A DNA stretch of 53,730 nucleotides from an uncultured Alphaproteobacteria bacterium (GTDB lineage: Bacteria; Pseudomonadota; Alphaproteobacteria; HIMB59; GCA-002718135), in assembly GCA_902540265.1 (NCBI GenBank), contig CACBLW010000008.1:1-53730 (forward strand). Reading direction: 5' to 3'. This document shows positions 26,666-35,459 of the stretch, in pieces. The stretch's first letter is position 1, and every line of letters starts with the position of its first letter. A model generated the notes under the pieces. It saw nothing but the letters and a program-made list of their open reading frames with translations. It did no database searches and had not been told where the DNA came from. The position numbers and the translations under genes are program-made.

Positions 26666-29600
26666 TTAACTAGAAATTTTGTTCTTATACCAATTCTTAA
26701 TGTTTTCTCTAAACATTAGTGCTGATGGTGTTACAACTAAAGTAAGAAATGTTGCAAAAAGTAGTCCAAATACTATAGCTGTTGATAATTGAACCCACCA
26801 CTGGGTATCTGGCGAACCTCTAGTTATTTCTCTAGATATGAAGTCAACATTTGTCATTGTAACCATTGGTAACAATCCTAGTACTGTTGTAGTTGTTGTA
26901 AGTAAAACTGGTCTAAGTCTCTGTGCTCCTGTTTTGATAATGGCTTCTCTTATACTAGATGTTTTAGTCTTTAAAAAATCAAATGTATCAATCAAAATAA
27001 TATTATTATTTACAACTATTCCAGCAAGAGCAATTACTCCAACTCCTGACATAACAATACCAAATGGCTGTGCTGTTACCATTAAGCCTATAAACACACC
27101 AGCTGTAGACATTACTACTGCAAAAAGAATTAAGAATGCACTATAAAAACTATTAAACTGCAATAGAAGTATCATTAGCATTAAAAATAAAGCTACACCA
27201 AAAGCTCTTGTTAAAAATTCTTGAGCTTCTTTTTGGTCTTCATTTTCTCCAATAAGTTCAGCCCTTACTTTGTTATCTAATTTATAACGTGGTAAATCTA
27301 ACGTTCTTCCTCTCCAAGAAGGAGCTGTATCTGAAATTCCTAATACGTACTCAAGTTCTTTTACTTTTCCATCCGGATAAGTTCCAGGTTCTACATCTGC
27401 CTGAATATTTATAGCATTTTTAGAGTCTACTCTAATTATATTTCCTGTTCTACTATTTGGAACAATTTCCACAAAATTGGATATTGGAACTAAACCATTT
27501 GAGGTAGTTACTCTTAAGTTATCAATTCTATCTAATGTTCTTCCTTCGTTTGGATAACGCAGATAAAGTGGTATACTTTCATTGCTATCATCAGGTCTAT
27601 ATTCGCCAAGTTTAAGACCGTTTGTTGCAAGTTTAATCACATTACCAATTGATGTAATATTAGCTCCAAATTTAGATGCTTGTTTTCTATCTACATTAAT
27701 TTCCCATTCTATCCCAGGTGCTGGTAAATTATCTTCAACATTCATTAACTTTGGATAATTATCCATAAATTTTTTAAGCTTAATTCCTTCAGTAATTAAA
27801 AGTTGTTTATTATCACTGGTTAATTTAATGTTAATTGGTTTACCTTCACCAGGACCACCTTGTTGTTCTCTTGATTCTACTTTAATCCCATTGATGCTTT
27901 TTGTGGCTTCCAAAATTTCCGCTAGAATTACTTTTGATTTTCTTCTTTTATCCCAATCTGTATATTCCAAACTTATTGATCCAATAAAATCTTCTGATGC
28001 CTCTGATTGCTCACTTACATTTCCGCTTAAAGAATAAATATTTTTAAATTCTTGTCTTTCCGATTGAAGCTTTAAAATAATATTCTCAACTCTTGATACA
28101 TAATCTTTTTTTTCTTCAACTGAGAGATTACCTCTTGCAAAAACTACAATTTTTGCAAGATCTGGTTCAACATCTGGGAAAAATTCTACACCTTCTCCAA
28201 CTTTAGTATAGGTGTAGTTTACAGCAACTAATATTACTAAAGCACTAATCATCACCTTTAAAGGATGAAATAATAAGAAGTTTAATACTTTTGCATAAAA
28301 TCCAACAAAACCAGTTACGTTTAAAACAGGTTCATTTGATTCTGAAGATAAGATTTTTGCATTTTTAGAAACTAATTTATCTGTAGAATTTACATTTTCT
28401 GAAATTTTATAAACTCTTGGTATAATTCTTATAAATACAAATATAAATAAAGCGAAGCTCAGTAAATATTTTCCAATTGTTATAAATAAACTAAAACTTT
28501 CAAGATTTAATAATCCAAATCCATAAGATAATAGATTGTAAAAAATTAATGATATTAGTAATGGTACAATAAATTGGAGAAGTATTCTTGAAACAGTATT
28601 TAAGATAGATCCTAAAACTGGTACAAACAGTAATGCCATAAACAAAGAAGATATAAGAACGCATATAAGTGTAATTGGTAAATATTTCATAAATTCACCA
28701 GCTATACCAGGCCAGAATATTAAAGGTAAAAAGGCCGCTAGGGTAGTTGCAGTCGATGATACAATTGGTAGTGACATTTTTTTTGATGCGTTTGCGAAAG
28801 CATCTTTTACACCAAGACCTTCTTTCATTTTTCTATCTGCATATTCAACAACAACAATTGCTCCATCGACTAATAGTCCTACAGATAAAATTAGAGCAAA
28901 TAATACTACTATATTAATAGTAAAACCCATTACAGACAGAGCTAATAAACCTGATAAAAATGATCCTGGAATAGATACACCAACTAATAAACCAGATCTA
29001 ACACCTAATGCTCCTAAAATAATAATTAAAACAAGGATTATAGCTGCTATGACGTTATTTTGCAGACTATTTAACATAGTTTTAATTCCTTTTGATTGAT
29101 CATTTCCAAAAGAGATTTCAACATTTTCAGGAAAACTTTTAGCAGTAATTGCAGTTATTCTTTTTACTTCTTCAATAGTATTTATAATATTTTCACCAAT
29201 TCTTTTGGAAACATCAATAGTTATTGAATTAGATCCATTTACATTTGCATAAGATTGCCTATCTTCGAATGTTCTTTTAACTTCAGCTATATCTCTGAAA
29301 GTAATAACTGAGTCTCCGTTAGTTTTAACAGGAGTATTTAATACATCTTCAATAGTTTCATATAAACCTGGAACTTTAATATCAAAACTTCCGTCACCAG
29401 TGTCTTGACCACCAGCAGATACCATTTTATTATTTTCTCTAACAATATTAATAAGACTCTCAAGATTGATACCATAGCTATCAACTGCAGTTGGATTAAT
29501 TAATATGTCAACCTGTTCATTTCTTTTACCGCCTATTTTAGCTTCTAAAACACTAGGAATTGTTTCAATATCATCTTGCAAAATGTCAGCTAAATCCTGA

Positions 29601-30061
29601 AGAGTTCTATTAGGTACATCTCCACTTAAAGAAATAGAAAGGATAGGAAACGTACTTATATTTACTTCGTTAACTGTTGGTTCATCTGCTTCACTAGGTA
29701 GATCACCCTTGGCTCTATCAACTTTATCCCTAATATCAACCATAGCTTGATCAGAGTCAAAACCAGCATCAAATTCTAATAAAACATTGCCTCCGCCTGA
29801 ATAAGCTGTTGATCTTACTTCTCTTACTCCTTCAACAGTTTTAACTTCGTCTTCAATTGGTTTAACTAAAAGCCTTTCAGAGTCTTGTGCAGAAATACCA
29901 TTTTGACTTAGTGAAATATAAACTATTGGTATGCTTACATCAGGAGATGATTCTTTAGGCATTGTGATATAAGTAGATGCGCCTGAAAAAATTATAAAAA
30001 TAAGTATTCCCATGAAAACTCGGGAATGGCTAATTGCATAGTCTATAATATTTATTTTCAT
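26666..30061 (-). CDS. Efflux RND transporter permease subunit (AcrB/HAE1-like)
   Basis: Inner-membrane proton-driven pump of 1131 residues, with two repeats each holding a periplasmic porter region and a six-helix bundle. The TM4 segment LLVDGAIVVVEY carries Asp399 with Gly400 in place of the second Asp of AcrB. The matching TM10 segment reads GIVVNNNIILID, with no Lys. Between TM6 and TM7 (about residues 485-595) there is an extra stretch with two additional hydrophobic segments and a polar linker, which explains the length beyond the usual 1030-1050. The membrane-fusion partner is encoded 5 bp upstream; no TolC gene is present. The substrate is unknown. Confidence 0.92.
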   Translation of the reverse strand: MKINIIDYAISHSRVFMGILIFIIFSGASTYITMPKESSPDVSIPIVYISLSQNGISAQDSERLLVKPIEDEVKTVEGVREVRSTAYSGGGNVLLEFDAGFDSDQAMVDIRDKVDRAKGDLPSEADEPTVNEVNISTFPILSISLSGDVPNRTLQDLADILQDDIETIPSVLEAKIGGKRNEQVDILINPTAVDSYGINLESLINIVRENNKMVSAGGQDTGDGSFDIKVPGLYETIEDVLNTPVKTNGDSVITFRDIAEVKRTFEDRQSYANVNGSNSITIDVSKRIGENIINTIEEVKRITAITAKSFPENVEISFGNDQSKGIKTMLNSLQNNVIAAIILVLIIILGALGVRSGLLVGVSIPGSFLSGLLALSVMGFTINIVVLFALILSVGLLVDGAIVVVEYADRKMKEGLGVKDAFANASKKMSLPIVSSTATTLAAFLPLIFWPGIAGEFMKYLPITLICVLISSLFMALLFVPVLGSILNTVSRILLQFIVPLLISLIFYNLLSYGFGLLNLESFSLFITIGKYLLSFALFIFVFIRIIPRVYKISENVNSTDKLVSKNAKILSSESNEPVLNVTGFVGFYAKVLNFLLFHPLKVMISALVILVAVNYTYTKVGEGVEFFPDVEPDLAKIVVFARGNLSVEEKKDYVSRVENIILKLQSERQEFKNIYSLSGNVSEQSEASEDFIGSISLEYTDWDKRRKSKVILAEILEATKSINGIKVESREQQGGPGEGKPINIKLTSDNKQLLITEGIKLKKFMDNYPKLMNVEDNLPAPGIEWEINVDRKQASKFGANITSIGNVIKLATNGLKLGEYRPDDSNESIPLYLRYPNEGRTLDRIDNLRVTTSNGLVPISNFVEIVPNSRTGNIIRVDSKNAINIQADVEPGTYPDGKVKELEYVLGISDTAPSWRGRTLDLPRYKLDNKVRAELIGENEDQKEAQEFLTRAFGVALFLMLMILLLQFNSFYSAFLILFAVVMSTAGVFIGLMVTAQPFGIVMSGVGVIALAGIVVNNNIILIDTFDFLKTKTSSIREAIIKTGAQRLRPVLLTTTTTVLGLLPMVTMTNVDFISREITRGSPDTQWWVQLSTAIVFGLLFATFLTLVVTPSALMFRENIKNWYKNKISS

Positions 30062-30066
30062 TTAGA

Positions 30067-31308
30067 TTAGTTTATTGTTTCACCAATACTTATATATTCT
30101 TGACCACTTACAATTAAATTTACTTTCTCAGGCAGTCCAGAAACCCACATGCCGTCTATTGTATCCTTAATTGTTTTGGTTGGATAGAATGTAACCTTAT
30201 TATCATTATCTACAGCTTTAACACCTACGGTCCCATCGTCTAATAAAGTTAGTATAGAAGGTGGTATTTTGTGAGCTTTAAGTTCTGAACCTTTGATAAT
30301 AATTTTAGTTGTTATTCCACTTTTATAAGAGAGATCTTTGTTATCAGCTTCAATCGTAATTTCGAATGTTCTAGTACTAGTTTCAGCTGATGGAGAAATA
30401 AAAGATATTATTCCATTTTTTTTAATACCATTACTATCTTCAACTAAAGCTTTAGTACCAACACTTACTTTATTTACATCAAATTCAGATAAATAACCTT
30501 CAATCTTGATAGGGTCTAAATCAATTATAGTAAATAGTGGAGTACCAATTGAGATAAATTCAGTTTCCTCAACCATCTTTTCTGAAATAATTCCATCAAA
30601 TGGTGCCTTGATAGTAGTTTTTTCTATATCAAGTTTTATGTTCTTTAAAATTGATTTTACATTTGAAATTTGAGCTTCAAGGTTTGCCAAGGTAGATTCA
30701 AATTTTATTTTAATATCTTCTCTATCCGCTTGAGCATTGGCAAGATTAAAAGATGCTAAACTTAATTTTGATTTTGAGCTTAAACCTTTATCAATTAGTT
30801 GTTTTGCAGATGCATATTCAATTTCATATAATTCAATTCTTTCAACATTTTGTCTAAGTAAATTATCTCTGTTTTTTTCATTTAAAATTAGTTCTTTATT
30901 AAGTCTTTCTAAATCTTTTTTTGCACTAGAAAGTTTTTCATTTCTATCCTCTAGTGAGATTGTAATCATTTCAGCATTTTGAGATACTCTATCTCCTCTT
31001 GCAAATTCAATATTATCTATGTTGCCAGATGTTTCAGATTTAACATCAATTTTTTTATTATGAATAGTTTGACCTTGTAATTCAATAGATTGATCAATTA
31101 AACTGGAAGTAAATACCTTTGTTTCAACAGAAAATGTAAATTCTTCATTATCATTATTTTCTGCATCTTGAGAATATGAATTTTCTGTTTCAGTGCTAGT
31201 TTCCGTATTATCGTCTTGTGCAACAACATTGTTTGAAAATTGACCAGAACCAATCCATCCAACAACGGCGGCAAGTATTATGAAAGCTATAAATATTGAT
31301 CTTTTCAT
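30067..31308 (-). CDS. Efflux RND transporter periplasmic adaptor (membrane fusion protein)
   Basis: Periplasmic adaptor linking the RND pump to an outer-membrane channel; 413 residues. An uncleaved or signal-anchor helix occupies residues 4-22, followed by an acidic, low-complexity stretch (about 30-58). A lipoyl/barrel-sandwich half (QGQTIHNKKIDVKSETSG), a helical hairpin (about 120-220), the second lipoyl half (TTIKAPFDGIISEKMV) and a beta-barrel domain follow. It is the first gene of the two-gene pump operon and is divergent from rlmE. Confidence 0.9.
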   Translation of the reverse strand: MKRSIFIAFIILAAVVGWIGSGQFSNNVVAQDDNTETSTETENSYSQDAENNDNEEFTFSVETKVFTSSLIDQSIELQGQTIHNKKIDVKSETSGNIDNIEFARGDRVSQNAEMITISLEDRNEKLSSAKKDLERLNKELILNEKNRDNLLRQNVERIELYEIEYASAKQLIDKGLSSKSKLSLASFNLANAQADREDIKIKFESTLANLEAQISNVKSILKNIKLDIEKTTIKAPFDGIISEKMVEETEFISIGTPLFTIIDLDPIKIEGYLSEFDVNKVSVGTKALVEDSNGIKKNGIISFISPSAETSTRTFEITIEADNKDLSYKSGITTKIIIKGSELKAHKIPPSILTLLDDGTVGVKAVDNDNKVTFYPTKTIKDTIDGMWVSGLPEKVNLIVSGQEYISIGETIN

Positions 31309-31377
31309 TAAATATCGTACATGTCATATATATTAAAGTTACTAAAAAACAATTTTTTGTTAACTTTATTATCTTTT

Positions 31378-31977
31378 ATGAAATCAAAAAACTGGGTTAA
31401 TAGACAAAAAAACGATCAGTTTGTAAAGAAAGCTAAACAGTTAGGGTATATAAATAGAGCTGCGTTTAAACTAGAAGAGATTGAGCAAAAATATAAAATA
31501 ATTGAACACTCTAGAGAAATACTAGAGCTTGGATCTTCTCCAGGTGGTTGGACTCAATTCATCTTAAATTACAATTCAAAAACTAATATAACCTGTTTTG
31601 ATTTTTTAGATATGAAAATGAAAAATCAACGTATAGCTTTCTATAGAGAGGATTTTTTAAAATTTAATTTTACTAATTTAAAAAATAAATTTGATTTGGT
31701 TTTATCAGATGTAGCTCCTAATACAACTGGTCATCAATCAACAGATCATCTCAGGATAAGTCAATTAATATATGAAGTTATAGACAGATTAGAAATAATA
31801 TTAAAAAAACAAGGATCATTTATATTCAAAATTTGGAAGGGAGAGGAAGAAAAGGAAATTATAAAGATGCTTAATAAAATTTTTGATAAAGTTGAGTATT
31901 TTAAGCCAAAATCATCAAGACAAGAATCAAGTGAAATATTTATAATATCAAGAGGATTTAGATTTCATGAAGAGTAA
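31378..31977 (+). CDS. rlmE: 23S rRNA (uridine-2552-2'-O)-methyltransferase RlmE (FtsJ)
   Basis: Methylates U2552 in the A-loop of 23S rRNA during late 50S assembly. The SAM motif ELGSSPGGWTQF, the Asp segment LVLSDVAPNTTGHQSTDH and the catalytic Lys in FIFKIWKGEEE match the K-D-K-E tetrad of RlmE/FtsJ. I start it at the ATG at 31378 (MKSKNWVNRQ), 199 residues, because the family begins just before KAKQLGYINRAAFKL; an in-frame ATG at 31321 would add a hydrophobic 19-residue leader and leave only 12 bp for the divergent promoters. It overlaps guaA by 11 bp. Confidence 0.9.
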   Translation: MKSKNWVNRQKNDQFVKKAKQLGYINRAAFKLEEIEQKYKIIEHSREILELGSSPGGWTQFILNYNSKTNITCFDFLDMKMKNQRIAFYREDFLKFNFTNLKNKFDLVLSDVAPNTTGHQSTDHLRISQLIYEVIDRLEIILKKQGSFIFKIWKGEEEKEIIKMLNKIFDKVEYFKPKSSRQESSEIFIISRGFRFHEE

Positions 31978-33520
31978 ATTAGAAACTATTTTAATTGTAG
32001 ATTATGGATCTCAATACACACAATTAATAGCGAGAAGAATAAGAGAGTTAGAAGTCTTTTGTCTTGTCTATCCTTTTAATAAAATTACGAAAAAAATTTT
32101 AAATGAAATCAAACCATCGGCATTTATATTATCTGGAGGACCTAGATCAGTACTCGACAAAAATGCCCCAAAATTAAATCAAGAAATTTTAAAGATGAAA
32201 AAACCAGTTTTAGCAATTTGCTATGGTATGCAATTAGTAACCAAAAATTTGAAAGGTGTAGTAAAACGTTCTACGCATAGAGAGTATGGTCACACTATTA
32301 TAAATATTAAGAAAAAATCACTTTTATTTAAAGGAATAAACAAACGAAAAATCAAAGTATGGATGTCTCATGGAGATAATATCGATAAAATACCAAAACT
32401 TTTTTCAATAACATCTTTATCAAACAATAAAATTATTTCATCAATTGAAAATAATAAAAATAAAATTTATTGCCTTCAATTTCATCCTGAGGTCTATCAT
32501 ACAGATTTTGGTTCAAAAATAATTAATAATTTTATTTTAAATATTGTAAATATAAAAAATAAATTCAAAATTCAAAAATTTATTGAAAATAAAGTATCAG
32601 AATTAAAAAATGAAATTAAGAATAAAAAAATAATCTGTGGTTTATCTGGAGGTGTAGATTCAACAGTTACTGCATATTTATTAAGCAAAGCCGTTAACAA
32701 AAATCTCTATTGTATTTTTGTTGATCACGGTCTTCTAAGAAAAAATGAAGCTAATGAAGTGTCAAAAATATTTTCCAAAAAATTTGGCAAAAACTTTACT
32801 AAAATAAATGCTTCTAATATTTTTTTAAAAAATTTAAAAAATATTTCTGATCCAGAGAAAAAAAGAAAAATTATTGGCAAAACATTTATAGAAGTTTTTG
32901 ATAAAGCAGCTAAAAAAATATCAAATGTAGATTATTTAGGGCAGGGGACTCTTTATCCAGATATTATAGAAAGTATTCCATTTTTTGATGGTCCAACAGC
33001 TAAAATCAAAAGTCATCATAATGTTGGGGGTTTACCAAAAAAAATGAAATTAAAAATTGTGGAGCCATTAAGAGAATTATTTAAAGATGAGGTAAGAAAT
33101 GTTGGAAGGCAATTAAAAATAGATAAACATTTACTTTTAAGACATCCTTTCCCAGGTCCAGGTTTAGCAATCCGAATACCTGGGGTAATTGATAAAAAAA
33201 AGATCTTAATTCTTCAAGAGGCAGATCATATTTTTATAGAGTATCTAAAAGAGAAAAATCTTTATAATAAAATTTGGCAAGCTTTTGTTGTTCTTTTACC
33301 AGTAAAATCAGTAGGTGTTATGGGGGATGAAAGAACATACAATTACTCTGTTTCACTTAGAGCTATTACTTCAGTGGATGGAATGACAGCGGATTTTTAT
33401 ATGTTTACAAATAATCAATTAAAAGAAATATCATCTCGTATAATTAATAATGTTAAAGGTATTAACAGAGTATTATATGACTTTACATCTAAACCTCCTG
33501 GAACCATTGAGTGGGAATAA
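31967..33520 (+). CDS. guaA: GMP synthase (glutamine-hydrolysing)
   Basis: Converts XMP to GMP using glutamine and ATP; 517 residues, full length. The class I glutaminase domain has Cys85 (AICYGMQL) and the His/Glu pair in LQFHPEVYHT. The ATP-pyrophosphatase PP-loop GLSGGVDST is near residue 225. The C-terminal dimerisation domain ends in the family-typical KPPGTIEWE. It overlaps rlmE by 11 bp. guaB (IMP dehydrogenase), which often lies between rlmE and guaA in related genomes, is not here. A 137-bp intergenic region follows. Confidence 0.97.
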   Translation: MKSKLETILIVDYGSQYTQLIARRIRELEVFCLVYPFNKITKKILNEIKPSAFILSGGPRSVLDKNAPKLNQEILKMKKPVLAICYGMQLVTKNLKGVVKRSTHREYGHTIINIKKKSLLFKGINKRKIKVWMSHGDNIDKIPKLFSITSLSNNKIISSIENNKNKIYCLQFHPEVYHTDFGSKIINNFILNIVNIKNKFKIQKFIENKVSELKNEIKNKKIICGLSGGVDSTVTAYLLSKAVNKNLYCIFVDHGLLRKNEANEVSKIFSKKFGKNFTKINASNIFLKNLKNISDPEKKRKIIGKTFIEVFDKAAKKISNVDYLGQGTLYPDIIESIPFFDGPTAKIKSHHNVGGLPKKMKLKIVEPLRELFKDEVRNVGRQLKIDKHLLLRHPFPGPGLAIRIPGVIDKKKILILQEADHIFIEYLKEKNLYNKIWQAFVVLLPVKSVGVMGDERTYNYSVSLRAITSVDGMTADFYMFTNNQLKEISSRIINNVKGINRVLYDFTSKPPGTIEWE

Positions 33521-33642
33521 TACAAATAATTGATTTTGTTATATTTTTAAATTTAAGATTTATGTATGCATTTTAAGAATTACTAAATTGCCTATATCGT
33601 ATTATTAAAAAAACACATTTAAATTAAACTCATATTTAAATT

Positions 33643-33649
33643 AGGAGGT
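33643..33649 (+). promoter_or_regulatory. Very strong Shine-Dalgarno (AGGAGGT) of the ABC binding-protein gene
   Basis: AGGAGGT at 33643-33649 is an extended anti-SD match eight bases before the ATG at 33658. Most genes in the window have weak or no Shine-Dalgarno, so this marks the binding protein for high translation, as expected for a periplasmic receptor made in excess of its transporter. Confidence 0.8.
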
Positions 33650-33657
33650 ATAATCAA

Positions 33658-34635
33658 ATGAAAATATTTTTGATATTTATTACTTCAGTTCTCTTATCTT
33701 TCAATAGTTTTGCAAATACTAAAATATCTTTTGCTTTAGATTGGAAATTTGAAGGACCAAGTGCACCTTATTTCTATGCAATAGATAAGGGACATTTTGG
33801 TGAAGAAAATTTAGAAGTTGAAATATCTGCGGGTAAAGGATCCTTAGATGCAATTCCAAAGGTTGCAACAGGAGCTTTTCCTATTGGCTTTGCAGATATA
33901 AACAGTTTAATCAAATTCTTAGATCAAAATCCTGGAGCACCAGTTATGGCAGTTATGATGGTTTATGATAAACCTCCATTTGCAATTGCTGGAAGAAAAA
34001 GTCTTGGTGTTACAACTCCATCTGATTTAGAGGGAAAAATTCTTGGTGCGCCACCACCTGATGGTGCATGGGCACAATTCCCACCATTTGCTTCTGCAAA
34101 TAATATTAATGTTGATAATATAACAGTAGAGCCAGTAGGTTTCCCAACAAGAGAACCGATGTTAGCTGAAAAAAACGTTGATGCTATAACAGGATTTTCA
34201 TTTTCAATGTTTTTAAATTTAGTTCGTCTTGGTGTTCCTGAGGATGATATATCAATAATGTTGATGGCAAACTATGGATTAGAATTATATGGTAATGCCA
34301 TAATAGTTAACACTGATTATGCGAATGCAAATCCTGAAATAGTTAAAGGTTTTTTAAAAGCAGTATCTAAAGGATGGACTGATGCTATGAAAAATCCTGA
34401 AGAAGCCGTGAAGAGCATGGTTGAGCGAAATCCAGCTGCTGATTTAGCTTTAGAAACAAGAAGATTGATACTAGCAATAGAAGGAAATGTTAATACTGAT
34501 TACGTAAAAGAAAACGGTATGGGTAATATTGATATTGCAAGAATGGAAAAAGCTTTAGGACAGTTAGCAGAAACATACGAATTCACATCTGATCCAGAGA
34601 TTTCATCATTTTTTACCGATAAATATTTACCTTAA
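33658..34635 (+). CDS. ABC transporter substrate-binding protein, NMT1/THI5-like (NitT/TauT family)
   Basis: Periplasmic solute receptor of 325 residues. A Sec signal peptide with hydrophobic core at residues 2-17 is cleaved probably after Ala20 (NSFA-NT). The mature part begins with the NMT1/SsuA pattern KISFALDWKFEGPSAPYFYA, and contains GPSAPYFYAIDKGHF and the G-A-FPIGFADINSLI segment typical of this fold. The cysteine cluster of true THI5 proteins is absent. Relatives bind taurine, sulfonates, riboflavin or the thiamin precursor HMP; the ligand cannot be told from sequence. It is followed by a stem-loop and then the ATPase and permease genes. Confidence 0.85.
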   Translation: MKIFLIFITSVLLSFNSFANTKISFALDWKFEGPSAPYFYAIDKGHFGEENLEVEISAGKGSLDAIPKVATGAFPIGFADINSLIKFLDQNPGAPVMAVMMVYDKPPFAIAGRKSLGVTTPSDLEGKILGAPPPDGAWAQFPPFASANNINVDNITVEPVGFPTREPMLAEKNVDAITGFSFSMFLNLVRLGVPEDDISIMLMANYGLELYGNAIIVNTDYANANPEIVKGFLKAVSKGWTDAMKNPEEAVKSMVERNPAADLALETRRLILAIEGNVNTDYVKENGMGNIDIARMEKALGQLAETYEFTSDPEISSFFTDKYLP

Positions 34636-34644
34636 TATTTTTTT

Positions 34645-34669
34645 ATGGGGTAGACTATTTCTACCCCAT
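34645..34669 (+). promoter_or_regulatory. Stem-loop between the binding-protein gene and the rest of the ABC operon
   Basis: ATGGGGTAG (34645-34653) and CTACCCCAT (34661-34669) form a perfect 9-bp stem with a 7-base loop, starting 9 bp after the stop of the binding-protein gene. No T run follows on the plus strand, so it is not a canonical terminator. It probably protects the 3' end of the receptor mRNA or attenuates transcription, keeping receptor levels above those of the ATPase and permease. Confidence 0.6.
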
Positions 34670-34685
34670 ATACTAATCATAACTT

Positions 34686-35459
34686 ATGCATATCAATATT
34701 GAAAAGGTTTCTCATCAATATGAAACTAAACAAGGTATGCTTCCTGTTTTAAAGGATCTTTCCCTATCAATTAAAAGAAAAGGTTTTACTGCTATAGTTG
34801 GACCATCAGGTTGTGGAAAATCTACAATAACTAGATTAGTCAGTGGATTAATTAAACCAACTCAAGGTAGTATTTTTATTTCAAATAAAAAAATTACATC
34901 CCCACTTTCTACTGTAGGAATGGCTTTTCAAAATCCAGTTTTGTTAGAATGGAGAAATGTAATTAAAAATATAATTCTTCCACTTGAGATAGTATCAAAA
35001 AATATGACTTATAATCAAAAGAGATCGAATGCATTAGATCTGCTTAAGTTAGTGGGATTAGAAGAATTTGAAAATAATTTACCATCTGAATTATCTGGTG
35101 GGATGAAACAAAGAGTTTCACTTTGTAGATCTTTAGTTCATAGTCCAGAGGTCTTAATTTTAGATGAGCCTTTTGCAGCTCTAGATGCATTTACAAAAGA
35201 AGATTTGTGGGATGTTATGCACAAATTAAAAAAAGAAAGAGACTTCACATGTATTTTAATAACTCATGATTTAAGAGAAGCTGTTTATTTAGCTGATCAA
35301 GTAATTGTTTTATCGGGGAGACCAGCTTCATTACAATACGACGTTAAAACTAATTTTAATGAAGAAAAAAAACTCTCTGATTTATATTCATCAGAAGTAT
35401 CACAATTACTTGCAATACTTAGAAATCAAATCGAAATAGCTCAGAATAAAAATGATTAG
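34686..35459 (+). CDS. ABC transporter ATP-binding protein (TauB/SsuB/ThiZ-like)
   Basis: Nucleotide-binding subunit of the importer, 257 residues. Walker A is GPSGCGKST near residue 40, the Q-loop is in VGMAFQNPVLLEWR, the ABC signature is LSGGMKQR near residue 138, Walker B is VLILDEPFAALD and the H-loop is CILITHDLREAV. The LLEWRNV segment after the Q-loop is typical of the nitrate/sulfonate/taurine group. Its stop overlaps the permease start by 8 bp. Confidence 0.92.
   Translation: MHINIEKVSHQYETKQGMLPVLKDLSLSIKRKGFTAIVGPSGCGKSTITRLVSGLIKPTQGSIFISNKKITSPLSTVGMAFQNPVLLEWRNVIKNIILPLEIVSKNMTYNQKRSNALDLLKLVGLEEFENNLPSELSGGMKQRVSLCRSLVHSPEVLILDEPFAALDAFTKEDLWDVMHKLKKERDFTCILITHDLREAVYLADQVIVLSGRPASLQYDVKTNFNEEKKLSDLYSSEVSQLLAILRNQIEIAQNKND

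Noticed and set aside
31321..31377. A 19-residue hydrophobic N-terminal extension of RlmE
   Set aside because: RlmE is cytosolic and the family starts near the ATG at 31378; the extension would leave no room for the divergent promoters.
33521..33657. A possible TPP riboswitch before the NMT1/THI5-like receptor gene
   Set aside because: No CUGAGA-like thi-box core or matching stems are visible in the 137 bp; only a strong Shine-Dalgarno is seen.
34645..34669. The stem-loop after the receptor gene as a Rho-independent terminator
   Set aside because: No T run follows on the plus strand, and the downstream ATPase and permease genes lack a convincing promoter, so it is better read as an inter-gene structure.
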